From: Metabacillus litoralis
GTDB lineage: Bacteria; Bacillota; Bacilli; Bacillales; Bacillaceae
Direction of reading: 5' to 3'
NCBI RefSeq assembly: GCF_003667825.1
Contig: NZ_CP033043.1
Location: 1,117,001-1,181,000 of the forward strand
Length of the DNA stretch: 64,000 bases
Of the stretch, positions 43,882 to 53,287 are shown one piece after another (the stretch's first letter is position 1; each line of letters begins with the position of its first letter). The position numbers and the translations under genes are program-made. The notes beneath the pieces are model-generated. The model saw only the letters and a list, made by a program, of their open reading frames with translations. It was not told where the DNA came from and did no database searches.

Positions 43882-44223
43882 ATGTGTGAAGAACAAAATG
43901 AGATGTTAGAGGTTGAAGTTTGTTGCTCCGGACAACATTCTGAAAGGGAAAGCCATCATTCAGAAAAAGTAAAAAAAACGCTTATTACTAGGTTGAACAG
44001 AATTGAAGGACAAATTCGAGGTATTAAAGGATTAGTTGAAAAGGATACTTATTGTGATGATGTGATTACCCAAATCTCAGCTGTTCAGTCCGCATTAAAT
44101 AGCTTTTCCAAAGTATTATTAGAAAATCATTTGAAAAGTTGTGTAACAGAAAGAATTAGAGCAGGAGATTTTGAAATTGTTGATGAATTGCTTGTAACCA
44201 TTCAACGATTAATGAAAAAATAA
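43882..44223 (+). CDS. csoR: Copper-sensing repressor CsoR
   Basis: A 113-residue four-helix DNA-binding repressor that lets go of DNA when Cu(I) binds. The Cu ligands are present in the correct pattern: Cys58 in DTYCDDV, His83 and Cys87 in LENHLKSC. RLNRIEGQIRGIKGLVE is the family signature. The N-terminal tail has extra Cys-Cys (14-15) and His residues that may bind metal. I chose ATG 43882, eight bases after AAGGAGG; ATG 43876 is too close. copZ follows 20 bases later. Confidence 0.95.
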   Translation: MCEEQNEMLEVEVCCSGQHSERESHHSEKVKKTLITRLNRIEGQIRGIKGLVEKDTYCDDVITQISAVQSALNSFSKVLLENHLKSCVTERIRAGDFEIVDELLVTIQRLMKK

Positions 44224-44243
44224 TAATAGAGGAGAGAAAAAAT

Positions 44244-44450
44244 ATGCAAAAAATCATCTTAACAGTTAATGGAATGTCTTGTGGACACTGCGTGAATTCT
44301 ATAGAAGGAAATGTTGGAAAATTAAATGGTGTTTCACAGGTGAAAGTTCATTTAAATGAAGGAAAAGTTGAATTAGAATTTAATCCAGAAGTTGTTTCAT
44401 TAGACACAATAAAGGAAACAATTGATGATCAAGGATACGATGTAGTATAA
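44244..44450 (+). CDS. copZ: Copper chaperone CopZ
   Basis: A 68-residue HMA-domain metallochaperone with the Cu-binding GMSCGHCVNSIEG near residue 10. It would carry Cu(I) to CopA. GAGGAGAG precedes ATG 44244. The gene lies between csoR and copA, with a hairpin and a second CsoR-like site before copA. Confidence 0.96.
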   Translation: MQKIILTVNGMSCGHCVNSIEGNVGKLNGVSQVKVHLNEGKVELEFNPEVVSLDTIKETIDDQGYDVV

Positions 44451-44472
44451 GAAAAAACTAAATAAAGACGGT

Positions 44473-44504
44473 GAAACGTGCTTTTATCATTGCACGTTTC
44501 CTTT
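44473..44504 (+). terminator. Hairpin between copZ and copA
   Basis: GAAACGTGC and GCACGTTTC form a perfect 9-bp stem with a ten-base loop and a short T stretch. It may reduce read-through so that copA depends partly on its own promoter. Confidence 0.6.
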
Positions 44505-44513
44505 TGAAAGTAA

Positions 44514-44534
44514 ATATACCGCTGTAGGGTATAT
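44514..44534. promoter_or_regulatory. CsoR-like operator before copA
   Basis: ATATACC (44514-44520) and its complement GGTATAT (44528-44534) are separated by seven bases. The form is like known CsoR sites and lies 15 bases before the copA start. Confidence 0.6.
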
Positions 44535-44548
44535 AGGAGGACGACGAT

Positions 44549-46966
44549 ATGACGCAGGAAATAAAAGAAGCTGTTCTGCCAATTACAGGTATGACCTGTG
44601 CTTCATGTGCAGTTCGAATTGAAAAAGGACTAAAAAAAGTAGAGGGTGTAGAAGAAGCCAACGTAAATTTCGCTCTTGAAAGAACATCGATCAAATACAA
44701 CCCTAATGTTGTTAGAATAGAAGACTTTAAAAAGAAAATAAATGACCTGGGCTACGAGGTAGTTGAGGAAAAAGTGGATTTAGCTATTATCGGTATGACT
44801 TGTGCTGCTTGTGCAACCAGGATTGAAAAAGGCTTAAACAAAATTGAGGGTGTAACAAATGCAACCGTCAACTTAGCGTTAGAAAGCGCAACAGTCGCCT
44901 ATAATCCTTCACAAACCGGAACAAAGGAAATGATTGAAAAGATTGAAAAACTTGGATATCAGGCGAGTGAAAAAGGTGAGCAAAAGGAAGATGTTGCAGA
45001 TCTAAAAGCGAAGGAAATTGAAACTCAACAAGGAAAGTTTTTCTTTTCCCTTATCTTATCCATTCCCCTTCTTTGGGCAATGGTCAGCCACTTTAGCTTT
45101 ACATCATTTATTTATTTACCTGATATGTTTATGAATCCATGGGTACAGCTAGCCTTAGCAACACCTGTTCAATTTATCGTAGGAAAACAGTTTTACGTAG
45201 GAGCTTATAAAGCATTAAGAAATAAAAGTGCCAACATGGACGTTCTTGTTGCACTAGGAACATCAGCTGCTTATTTTTATAGTTTATATTTATCGATCGT
45301 TTCAATCGGAAGTGAAGCACATATGATCGAGCTTTATTATGAAACAAGCGCAGTCTTAATTACATTGATTATTTTAGGTAAGTTGTTTGAAGTTCGTGCA
45401 AAAGGGCGTTCATCTGAAGCGATCAAAAAGCTAATGGGTCTTCAAGCGAAAACAGCGACTGTTTTCCGTAATGGAGTGGAACAAGAGGTTGTACTAGAAG
45501 ACGTGGTAGTTGGTGACATTCTGTATGTTAAGCCTGGTGAAAAAGTTCCAGTTGACGGAGAAATTATCGAAGGACGTTCGGCACTAGACGAATCAATGCT
45601 AACTGGTGAGAGTGTTCCAGTTGATAAAACAGTTGGTGACTCTGTCATCGGAGCAACTCTTAACAAAAATGGATTTTTAAAAGTGAAAGCAACGAAGGTC
45701 GGTCGTGACACAGCACTTTCACAAATTATTAAAGTGGTGGAAGAGGCTCAAGGTTCGAAAGCACCAATTCAACGTTTAGCAGATCAAATCTCAGGTATTT
45801 TTGTCCCAATCGTTGTAGCAATTGCCTTTCTCACATTTTTTGTTTGGTTTATCTGGATTACACCTGGAGACTTTGCCGAAGCCCTTGAAAAATTAATTGC
45901 CGTGCTAGTTATTGCTTGTCCTTGTGCACTTGGATTGGCAACACCAACATCAATCATGGCTGGATCAGGTAGAGCAGCAGAGATCGGTGTTTTATTTAAA
46001 GGTGGAGAGCACTTGGAAATGACTCACAGATTAACGACTATACTTTTAGATAAAACAGGAACGGTTACAAATGGAGCACCAATTTTAACTGATGTTTTAG
46101 TTGAGAAACATGTCAATGAAGAGGAATTTTTACAACTAGTTGGAACGGCTGAAAAGCAATCTGAACACCCACTTGCTGAGGCGATTGTAACTGGAATTAA
46201 GGAAAAGAATATTGAACTGTCTGATGTTGAAGAATTTGAGGCGATACCAGGCTACGGTATAAAAGCAAAAGTAAACAATCAAACTATATTAGCTGGTACG
46301 AGAAAATTAATGAAAAAATATAATATAAACATTAAACAGGCTCTACCAACTATGGAGAATCTTGAAGAAAGCGGTAAAACGGCGATGCTGATTGCCATTA
46401 ACAATCAATATGCCGGTTTAGTAGCTGTTGCTGATACAATTAAACCTACCTCAAAAGAAGCAGTAAAACGTCTAAAAGAAATGGGCTTAGAAGTTGTCAT
46501 GATAACTGGTGATAACGAACGAACAGCGAAAGCAATTGCAACTGAAGCCGGAATTGATTCTGTTGTAGCAGAGGTGCTGCCGGAAGGAAAAGCGGAAGAA
46601 GTGAAAAAACTGCAGAAGGAAGGAAGAATCGTTGCAATGGTCGGCGATGGGATCAATGACGCACCAGCACTGGCGATTGCTGATATAGGAATGGCCATTG
46701 GAACAGGTACAGATGTTGCAATGGAAGCAGCGGACATTACACTTATTCGTGGAGATTTAAATAGCATTGCTGATGCTATCTTTATGAGTAAAAAAACAAT
46801 CAGAAATATTAAACAAAATCTATTCTGGGCATTTGCTTATAATTCACTCGGTATACCAATAGCAGCATTAGGCTTCCTTGCTCCATGGTTAGCAGGAGCA
46901 GCAATGGCATTCAGCTCAGTATCAGTTGTTTTAAATGCGCTACGCCTACAAAGAGTAAAACTATAG
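44549..46966 (+). CDS. copA: Copper-exporting P1B-type ATPase CopA
   Basis: An 805-residue Cu(I) export pump. Two N-terminal HMA domains carry GMTCASC (about residue 12) and GMTCAAC (about 82). Eight membrane segments with the CPC motif (IACPCALG) follow, plus actuator TGES, phosphorylation DKTGT, ATP-binding SEHPLAEA, and GDGINDAP. All catalytic motifs are intact. AGGAGG lies before ATG 44549. With CsoR and CopZ it forms a complete copper-efflux system. Confidence 0.98.
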   Translation: MTQEIKEAVLPITGMTCASCAVRIEKGLKKVEGVEEANVNFALERTSIKYNPNVVRIEDFKKKINDLGYEVVEEKVDLAIIGMTCAACATRIEKGLNKIEGVTNATVNLALESATVAYNPSQTGTKEMIEKIEKLGYQASEKGEQKEDVADLKAKEIETQQGKFFFSLILSIPLLWAMVSHFSFTSFIYLPDMFMNPWVQLALATPVQFIVGKQFYVGAYKALRNKSANMDVLVALGTSAAYFYSLYLSIVSIGSEAHMIELYYETSAVLITLIILGKLFEVRAKGRSSEAIKKLMGLQAKTATVFRNGVEQEVVLEDVVVGDILYVKPGEKVPVDGEIIEGRSALDESMLTGESVPVDKTVGDSVIGATLNKNGFLKVKATKVGRDTALSQIIKVVEEAQGSKAPIQRLADQISGIFVPIVVAIAFLTFFVWFIWITPGDFAEALEKLIAVLVIACPCALGLATPTSIMAGSGRAAEIGVLFKGGEHLEMTHRLTTILLDKTGTVTNGAPILTDVLVEKHVNEEEFLQLVGTAEKQSEHPLAEAIVTGIKEKNIELSDVEEFEAIPGYGIKAKVNNQTILAGTRKLMKKYNINIKQALPTMENLEESGKTAMLIAINNQYAGLVAVADTIKPTSKEAVKRLKEMGLEVVMITGDNERTAKAIATEAGIDSVVAEVLPEGKAEEVKKLQKEGRIVAMVGDGINDAPALAIADIGMAIGTGTDVAMEAADITLIRGDLNSIADAIFMSKKTIRNIKQNLFWAFAYNSLGIPIAALGFLAPWLAGAAMAFSSVSVVLNALRLQRVKL

Positions 46967-46985
46967 TGATAAGGAGAACCAAAAA

Positions 46986-47837
46986 ATGAAAAAATGGATC
47001 CTTTCAGCAGTCATTTATCTAGGTATTGTAATTATTGGCTACTATATATATGATTCGGTGTTTTTAGAGGAAACGAAAGTTGATACACATGCTGAAGAAC
47101 ATAAAACAGAAGAAACAACTGAACATAATACCCATGCTACAACGGAAAATGAACATTCGGAATCAGAGCATGAACATGGAGCTAACACAGAAACAGAAAG
47201 TGAAGTTAAAGTAACCATTAAAGAAGTTGAGGATAAAATGGTTTTAAACTTAAAAGATCTTACAGGTAAGCCTGTAACAAACTTAGAAGTAAATCATGAA
47301 AAGCTTCTACATTTAATCGTTGTTGATGAGCATTTAGATCAGTATTACCATCTCCACCCTGAGGAAACTGCACCAGGTCAATTTGAAGTGAAAAATGAAC
47401 TGGAAGAAGGAACATACAAGGCATTTGTCGATATAAAACCGAAAAATTTAGATTATCAAGTTCAACCAATTTCCATTAAAGTAGGAAATCCTGTTGAAGA
47501 TGAACATCATCATGGTTCATTAACAGTTGATCCACTACTTGAAAAGACAGTTGAAGACAACAAAGTGTCACTGTCAACAACACCATTAGTGATAAATGAG
47601 CCAGTTACATTAACATTTGATGTTCATGGTGCAAATTTAGAAACCTACCTCGGCGCACTGGGGCATGTTGTTATCTTGGATGAAGAAGCACAACAATACT
47701 TGCATGTTCATCCACTTGAAGGAGACACACCGGTGTTTGAAACACAGTTTACTAATCCTGGAATATATAAAATATGGGCTGAGTTTCAAATGAATGGTGA
47801 GGTGAAGATCTTTCCATTTGTTGTAGAAATAAAATAA
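46986..47837 (+). CDS. His-rich membrane-anchored extracellular protein of the cop operon
   Basis: A 283-residue protein with one N-terminal membrane anchor (about 5-25), a His/Glu/Thr-rich segment (about 34-70) and two similar beta domains (about 75-165 and 185-283), each with a Y/L-H-x-H-P motif (YYHLHPEE and YLHVHPLEG). The repeats suggest a duplicated YtkA/FixH-like fold and extracellular metal binding. It starts 19 bases after copA, so it is probably co-transcribed and helps bind or hand over copper outside the membrane. Function is inferred; no family name is certain. Confidence 0.78.
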   Translation: MKKWILSAVIYLGIVIIGYYIYDSVFLEETKVDTHAEEHKTEETTEHNTHATTENEHSESEHEHGANTETESEVKVTIKEVEDKMVLNLKDLTGKPVTNLEVNHEKLLHLIVVDEHLDQYYHLHPEETAPGQFEVKNELEEGTYKAFVDIKPKNLDYQVQPISIKVGNPVEDEHHHGSLTVDPLLEKTVEDNKVSLSTTPLVINEPVTLTFDVHGANLETYLGALGHVVILDEEAQQYLHVHPLEGDTPVFETQFTNPGIYKIWAEFQMNGEVKIFPFVVEIK

Positions 47838-47853
47838 TATGAGAATATAAAAG

Positions 47854-47887
47854 ACTGTTCAGTCGTATAGGATTGAGCAGTTTTTTT
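47854..47887 (+). terminator. Terminator of the cop operon
   Basis: ACTGTTCA and TGAGCAGT form a stem with one G:U pair, followed by seven T. Confidence 0.75.
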
Positions 47888-48028
47888 ATCGGAAATTTAG
47901 AGGTTTAAAGTGATTAGTAATAGAATGATATAATCATCAAACTTTAAAGTGTAGTTCAATTAGAGCATGTAAGGCTTATAAAAGTTTGCAGGCAAGTCAT
48001 TTTAAACACAAAGAAATGGAGCCTAAAT

Positions 48029-48916
48029 ATGAAAAAAGTAAAAGTTTATCATTATGATGCATTCAGTTCACAACCGAACAAAGGGAACCCGGCAGGCTTT
48101 GTCTTAAATGGTGAAGATTTTACAGAAGAAGAAATGGTGCAAATCGCTGCAAAAGTTGGTTTTAATGAAACAACCTTTCTATACCCATCTAATGTGGCAG
48201 ATCTTAGATTACGATATTTTACACCAGGTCATGAAATGAATTTATGCGGCCATGCCACAATGGCGTCAATCTATGCATTAAAAACAATGGATTTACTTCC
48301 GCAAAAAGATCATTTAATGATTGAAACAAAAGCAGGAGTTTTACCTATAAAAGTTCTTTCAAACAATGAAGATGTACAAATTTCAATGAAACAAGCTACA
48401 CCTCAATTTATCGAATTTAAAGGTTCTCACGATGATTTAGCTAAGTCAATCAATATAGATGCTAAGGATATTGCGAATGATTTACCAGTGGTGTACGGTA
48501 ACACAGGTATTTGGACACTGCTAGTACCAATTAAAAATCTTGAGGCCTTTCATAAAATGAAACCAACTAACAAATTGTTCCCGACTATTTTAAAAGAAAT
48601 GCCAAAAGCATCCATCCATCCTTTTTCTCTTGAAACCTATGACCATACTGCTAATATGCATGCTCGTCATTTTTCATCTCCATATTCGGGAACGATTGAA
48701 GACCCTGTAACAGGGACGGCATCAGGAGTTATGGGAGCCTATTATGCCAGATACATTGATAAGTTAAGTGATCAACTTGATCTGTTAGTTGAACAAGGAC
48801 AGGAAATGGATAAAGATGGACGAGTACATGTTACAGTAACAAAAAAACAAGATTCCCATGAAGTTGAGATCACTGGGACAGCGAGATTTGTAAAAAAATT
48901 TGATCTTGTTATTTAA
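48029..48916 (+). CDS. PhzF-family isomerase
   Basis: A 295-residue protein of the PhzF/diaminopimelate-epimerase fold with two similar halves. Seen: YDAFSSQPNKGNPAGFVL, the catalytic Glu in GFNETTFLYP, RYFTPGHEMNLCGHATMAS, and in the second half EDPVTGTASGVMGAY. PhzF-type members isomerise small metabolites; this one's substrate is not known. GGAG precedes ATG 48029. Single gene. Confidence 0.93.
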   Translation: MKKVKVYHYDAFSSQPNKGNPAGFVLNGEDFTEEEMVQIAAKVGFNETTFLYPSNVADLRLRYFTPGHEMNLCGHATMASIYALKTMDLLPQKDHLMIETKAGVLPIKVLSNNEDVQISMKQATPQFIEFKGSHDDLAKSINIDAKDIANDLPVVYGNTGIWTLLVPIKNLEAFHKMKPTNKLFPTILKEMPKASIHPFSLETYDHTANMHARHFSSPYSGTIEDPVTGTASGVMGAYYARYIDKLSDQLDLLVEQGQEMDKDGRVHVTVTKKQDSHEVEITGTARFVKKFDLVI

Positions 48917-49039
48917 TTGGAGACTTGGAAAATTGTAACGTATCAAAGTACTTAGGACTAAATTGACAAAGAATAAAAAGTAGAAACATTTCATCATCAC
49001 ATGCATATAGTAGAAGAACTTCATTTAAGGGTGTGAACA

Positions 49040-49192
49040 ATGGATCATCGACAAACTGTTGAGTTGGTTGAGGAGCTTTTGCAGTCACGTATTAATGAAA
49101 TCCTTCTAAAGAATGAAGCAGAGTATTTCGATAAACTTCCAGGATTGGTAGAAGCATTGAAAATGATTAAAGAACGATTCTCCAACATATAA
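49040..49192 (+). CDS. 50-residue helical protein of unknown function
   Basis: A short open frame from ATG 49040 to TAA 49190-49192 with AAGGGTG upstream and a terminator right after it. The peptide is amphipathic and helical (VELVEELLQSRINEILL, then LVEALKMIKERF), acidic at the start and basic at the end. It lacks the Spo0E SQxLD motif. The size and helix pairing suggest a small regulatory or binding protein; this is inference. Confidence 0.6.
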   Translation: MDHRQTVELVEELLQSRINEILLKNEAEYFDKLPGLVEALKMIKERFSNI

Positions 49193-49200
49193 GATTGTCC

Positions 49201-49222
49201 AGGGCCAACTAAGGCCCTTTAT
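49201..49222 (+). terminator. Terminator after the 50-residue gene
   Basis: AGGGCC and GGCCCT form a GC-rich stem with a six-base loop and a TTTATTT tail. Confidence 0.75.
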
Positions 49223-49298
49223 TTATGAAAACATTTACAGAAATTCAATAAAATAGATTGCGAAATTTAGTTAATTGTAGAAAAATAGAGGGAGAAAC

Positions 49299-50483
49299 GT
49301 GTTGAGAGGAGATAAACACTTGAACGAATTACATAGCAGATTGCACCCTTTATTAAAAAGCTTTACGGAAAAAGGACCATCAGGCTGTTCCCTTCAGGTT
49401 ATGCATCAAGGAAATACGATCTATAAAGATTATGTTGGTTTTGCTAATAAAGAAGATGAAATTGCGATAAATGAAGATACAATTTTTCGCATTTATTCCA
49501 TGACTAAGGTTGTCACGTGTACAGCAGCACTTATGCTATATGAGCGAGGTCTTTTTTTATTAAATGACCCACTTGAAAAATACTTACCAGAATTTAAAAA
49601 TATGAAGGTATATCATAAAGATGATACCGGCAAGGTTACTGTAATACCAGCATCAAGATCAATCTTAGTAAAAGATTTATTTACAATGACTTCTGGACTT
49701 ACGTATGGTGGAGAAGCAAATGAAACCGAAAAACAAGTTGCTAAAACGTTTCAGCAATTACAAGAAAAGGGTGAAAAATTAACAAATCGCCGTTTATCAG
49801 AAGTCCTTGCTGCCATTCCACTTGCCTTTCAACCTGGAGCCCAATGGCATTACGGTCTAAGCCATGATGTGTTAGGGGCACTAATCGAAGTTCTTTCAGA
49901 AAAAACACTAGGACAGTTTTTTCAAGATGAAATCTTCACTCCACTAGGAATGGAGGATACATTTTTTAGAATCCCTGATAACAAAATGCATCGATTTGCA
50001 GCTCTCTATAATCGTAATGAAGATGGAACTCTGATTAAAAATGAGAAAATGGATGTTCAATTTGAACCATTATCAGAGCTTGAATCTGGTGGTGGTGGTT
50101 TACTGTCAACATTAGGAGATTACAGCCGTTTTGCTCATATGCTTGCAAACGGTGGAGAATTTGAGGGAGTTAAAGTGATTGGAGAAAAAACAATTTCTTT
50201 AATGACAAAAAATCACCTGAATGATGAACAAGCTAAAACATATAATTGGGACTATTTAGCTGGATACGGCTACGGACTCGGTGTTCGGACTATGATGGAT
50301 TCGGCAAAAGGTGGAAGCAATAGCTCGGAAGGGGAATTTGGATGGTCAGGATTAGCTGGTACGTGGGTATTAATTGATCCACAAGAAAAGCTATCAGCTG
50401 TATATATGCAGCAAATGATACCAAACTTCGAAGCTTATCATCAGCCTAGGTTGCGAAATGTGATTTATGGAGCAGTAAAGTAG
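49299..50483 (+). CDS. EstB-type serine hydrolase (class C beta-lactamase fold)
   Basis: A 394-residue cytoplasmic serine hydrolase. The SxxK motif is intact (Ser67 and Lys70 in YSMTKVVT), as are TMTSGLTYGG, HYGLSHDVLG with the Tyr, and GWSGLAGTWV in place of KTG/HxG. It resembles EstB and PBP4*-like esterases; DNA-level context gives no pathway. Start choices are GTG 49299 (after GAGGGAG), TTG 49302 and TTG 49320 (after AGAGGAG); I keep the first with some doubt. It ends at a strong terminator. Confidence 0.88.
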   Translation: MLRGDKHLNELHSRLHPLLKSFTEKGPSGCSLQVMHQGNTIYKDYVGFANKEDEIAINEDTIFRIYSMTKVVTCTAALMLYERGLFLLNDPLEKYLPEFKNMKVYHKDDTGKVTVIPASRSILVKDLFTMTSGLTYGGEANETEKQVAKTFQQLQEKGEKLTNRRLSEVLAAIPLAFQPGAQWHYGLSHDVLGALIEVLSEKTLGQFFQDEIFTPLGMEDTFFRIPDNKMHRFAALYNRNEDGTLIKNEKMDVQFEPLSELESGGGGLLSTLGDYSRFAHMLANGGEFEGVKVIGEKTISLMTKNHLNDEQAKTYNWDYLAGYGYGLGVRTMMDSAKGGSNSSEGEFGWSGLAGTWVLIDPQEKLSAVYMQQMIPNFEAYHQPRLRNVIYGAVK

Positions 50484-50493
50484 ATGAACGTTG

Positions 50494-50523
50494 CCTGTAA
50501 TCGAATACGATTACAGGTTTTTT
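50494..50523. terminator. Terminator after the EstB-type gene
   Basis: CCTGTAATCG and CGATTACAGG form a perfect 10-bp stem with loop AATA and six T. Confidence 0.94.
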
Positions 50524-50699
50524 CCGTAACAAGTGTTTTAAAATAAATTGACCTGATATAACATTTACCTGTATCTATCTTTAATTAATTCCGAAATAAA
50601 AAAAGCTATATTATAAAGCTAAAAACTGCTAAAATAGTATTTATGTAAAATTTTCTAAATTTTGTTGACAGTATGTATGAAATTGATTTATTATACAAA

Positions 50700-50714
50700 G
50701 CGTAACGATTTCGA
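50700..50714. promoter_or_regulatory. Zur-box-like site A
   Basis: GCGTAACGATTTCGA compared with the B. subtilis Zur core TCGTAATNATTACGA matches at 11 of 14 fixed positions. It begins six bases after the -10. Confidence 0.55.
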
Positions 50715-50767
50715 TTTGTGTGATATAACTATAGAAATCTACATAAAAATAAATTTTGTTAATTAAA

Positions 50768-50782
50768 TCGTAACAATTTCGT
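50768..50782. promoter_or_regulatory. Zur-box-like site B
   Basis: TCGTAACAATTTCGT also matches the Zur core at 11 of 14 positions. Sites A and B share CGTAAC-ATTTCG and are 68 bases apart. Confidence 0.55.
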
Positions 50783-50811
50783 TTAAAGCACATAACGTGA
50801 GGAGATGTCTT

Positions 50812-52344
50812 ATGAAAGCTACATTTTTGTCTATCTTTATTGGAATCGTATTAATGCTGTCAGCATGCTCTAACTCGAGCACAAATAGTAAGGAAGCAGC
50901 AAACGAAGCCCAAGAAAAATCGTTAACTTTTTTGTTTAATTTTCCTACAAGCACACTTGATCCACACCAAGACGATAATAGTACAACGGTACGAGCTGGA
51001 ATCACTGAAACTTTAGTCAAGTTAAATGAAGATTTGGAGCTTGAACCTTGGCTTGCAAGTGAGTGGAAAGCAATTGATGAATTAACATGGTCATTTACCG
51101 TTCAGGAGGGAGTATTGTTTCAAGACGGAACAACATTAGATGCAGAAGCTGTGAAACAATCGTTTGAGCGTGGAATCAACGTTAGTGAATCAATGAAGGC
51201 AGCTTTAAAGCTAGAGTCTATCTCAACTGATGGAAATTCGGTTATTTTCAAAACAACACAACCTCTACCAGCTTTTCCATCTGAATTAACACATCCGCAT
51301 ACGTCAATTGTTAAGGTAGAAGATGATGAGAAATTGAGAACAGCTCCAATTGGTACAGGCCCTTTTGTTGTTGATACATTTGATTCAGAGGTAAAGGTAG
51401 AGCTTACTAAAAATACTTCATATTGGAATGGAGAACCAAAACTTGATAAAGTAACATTTGGTTTTAATTCAGATGCGAACGCAAGGGCTATGGCTCTTCA
51501 ATCAGGGGAAGCAGATATCATTTATTATCTACCTTCTGAATTAGCCACCTCTTTAAAGAGTGATAAAAATATTGTAGTCGAATCTGTGAGTAGTTTACGT
51601 ACCCATTTTATTTCCTATAACATGAACAGCTCTGAAGTTGCCGATGAAAATGTCCGTCAAGCCTTGGATTCTTTATTTGATCGTGAAGCAGTTGCCAATG
51701 ACTTAATGGGAGGAATGGCTGTACCAGCAGGTGGTCCGTTTAATCCTGACTTTCCGTTTAGCATGAAAGCAGATCCCGTTAAATATGATCCTAGTCATGC
51801 AAAGAAGCTGCTTGAAGAAGCTGGCTATAAGGAAGATAATGGTGTAATGAAGAAAAATGGAGAACCATTGCAACTAGAGATGATTACCTATCAATCAAGA
51901 CCAGAGCTTCCACTTATTGCACAGATGCTTCAATCGAATGCAAAGGAAATAGGTGTTGAGATCAACATTAAATCTGTTGAAAATATCGATGAGTACTTAT
52001 CAACAAATGAGGAATGGGATATTGCAACATACAGTAATTTAACAGCTCCACGTGGAGATGTTGGATATTTCCTCAATTCTGCCTATTCACTTGATGGTGC
52101 TCTAAATATTGGTGAAATTAATGATCCAGAAATTAATGAAATTTTAACAGAGCTAAATAAAACAACAGATGTTGAGAAACGTAACGATGTTGGGAAACAG
52201 GTTGAAAACATGACACAGCAAAAAATTTATCAATCTTATATCGTTCACCCAATGATCACTGTTGCGATGAATAAAGATGTAAAAAACTATTCAGTTTCAA
52301 AACAAGAATATTATTTAATAACAAATCAATTGGATGTAGAATAA
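50812..52344 (+). CDS. Nickel/opine-type ABC substrate-binding lipoprotein
   Basis: A 510-residue extracellular binding protein of SBP family 5 (peptide/nickel). The signal peptide ends in LSAC with lipid Cys19. Typical stretches: TLDPHQDDNSTTVRAGITE near residue 45 and SPVDGT-like FQDGTTLDAEAVKQSFERG near 100, TAPIGTGPFVV near 178. The whole N-terminal pattern (LDPH, RAGITETLVKL, PWLA) is like CntA/NikA proteins that bind metal-opine or metal-His complexes. ATG 50812 follows GAGGAGAT. Two Zur-like boxes upstream favour zinc. Substrate is inferred. Confidence 0.85.
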   Translation: MKATFLSIFIGIVLMLSACSNSSTNSKEAANEAQEKSLTFLFNFPTSTLDPHQDDNSTTVRAGITETLVKLNEDLELEPWLASEWKAIDELTWSFTVQEGVLFQDGTTLDAEAVKQSFERGINVSESMKAALKLESISTDGNSVIFKTTQPLPAFPSELTHPHTSIVKVEDDEKLRTAPIGTGPFVVDTFDSEVKVELTKNTSYWNGEPKLDKVTFGFNSDANARAMALQSGEADIIYYLPSELATSLKSDKNIVVESVSSLRTHFISYNMNSSEVADENVRQALDSLFDREAVANDLMGGMAVPAGGPFNPDFPFSMKADPVKYDPSHAKKLLEEAGYKEDNGVMKKNGEPLQLEMITYQSRPELPLIAQMLQSNAKEIGVEINIKSVENIDEYLSTNEEWDIATYSNLTAPRGDVGYFLNSAYSLDGALNIGEINDPEINEILTELNKTTDVEKRNDVGKQVENMTQQKIYQSYIVHPMITVAMNKDVKNYSVSKQEYYLITNQLDVE

Positions 52345-52345
52345 C

Positions 52346-53287
52346 GTGATTCGATATCTTTTATCAAAAATTATACAAATTATTGTCGTATTACTTTGTC
52401 TTTCGTTTTTGAGCTTTGTGTTCATTAAATTAGCACCCGGAGATCCTGTAAAGGCAATGTTGGATATTGATGAAGTATTGATTACAGAAGCAGAAATTGA
52501 GGATATAAGATCGGAGATGGGCTTTGATCAGCCCATCTTTGTTCAATATGGAATGTGGCTTAAACAGGCGATTAAGCTAGATTTTGGGGAATCGTATTTA
52601 ACAAACCGACCTGTTTTGAGTGAAATACAGGACCGTTTACAAGCTTCTCTTGAACTGATGGGAGGGGGAATGCTTGTTGTTATCTTAATATCGATTCCAT
52701 TAGGGGTTTGTTCAGCTGTTTATCAATCAAAATGGATTGATCATCTTGGACGAATTTTTTCTTTTTTCGGAGCTTCCATTCCAAGCTTTTGGCTGGGACT
52801 TCTATTAATCTATTTCTTTAGTGTAAAGTTGAAGGTTCTTCCGTTTATCGGTAATAATGGTGCCGAAAGCCTTATTCTCCCATCCCTTACATTAGGACTT
52901 GCAATGTCTGCTGTTTACGCTAGGCTATTGAGAGCAGCGATGCTTGAAACAATGAATAAGCCATATATTAAGGCTTTGAGAATGAAAGGCATTCGTGAAA
53001 AAAGCCTAATTTTTAAATACTCTTTACGTGAGAGCATGATACCAGTTGTTACGATGTTTGGTATGAGCCTTGGGAACTTATTGGCTGGGGCAATTGTTGT
53101 AGAAATTTTATTTTCATGGCCTGGGTTAGGAAAAATGGTCGTTGAAGCCATCATGAATCGAGATTATCCGTTAATCCAAGCTTATATTTTACTTTCAGGC
53201 ATTTTTGTCATGAGTATTAATTTAATTGTTGACCTATCGTATTATCTTTTAGACCCAAAATTAAGAAGAAAGGAGCAAAGGGCGTGA
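52346..53287 (+). CDS. ABC permease (DppB/NikB/CntB type)
   Basis: A 313-residue permease with six membrane segments, an N-terminal IVVLLCLSFLSFVFIKLAPGDP typical of DppB/NikB, and the EAA loop near residue 215. GTG 52346 lies one base after the previous stop; the ribosome site is weak, so translation is probably coupled. Its end overlaps the next gene by four bases. Confidence 0.92.
   Translation: MIRYLLSKIIQIIVVLLCLSFLSFVFIKLAPGDPVKAMLDIDEVLITEAEIEDIRSEMGFDQPIFVQYGMWLKQAIKLDFGESYLTNRPVLSEIQDRLQASLELMGGGMLVVILISIPLGVCSAVYQSKWIDHLGRIFSFFGASIPSFWLGLLLIYFFSVKLKVLPFIGNNGAESLILPSLTLGLAMSAVYARLLRAAMLETMNKPYIKALRMKGIREKSLIFKYSLRESMIPVVTMFGMSLGNLLAGAIVVEILFSWPGLGKMVVEAIMNRDYPLIQAYILLSGIFVMSINLIVDLSYYLLDPKLRRKEQRA

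Larger units (their letters stand above)
50524..50811 (+). promoter_or_regulatory. Control region of the metal importer operon
   Basis: This 288-base region has no gene. It holds TTGACA (50665-50670), 18 bases, TATTAT (50689-50694), then two Zur-box-like sites, one just after the -10 and one about 30 bases before the first start codon. The first 140 bases are AT-rich with nothing else recognised. Confidence 0.65.
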
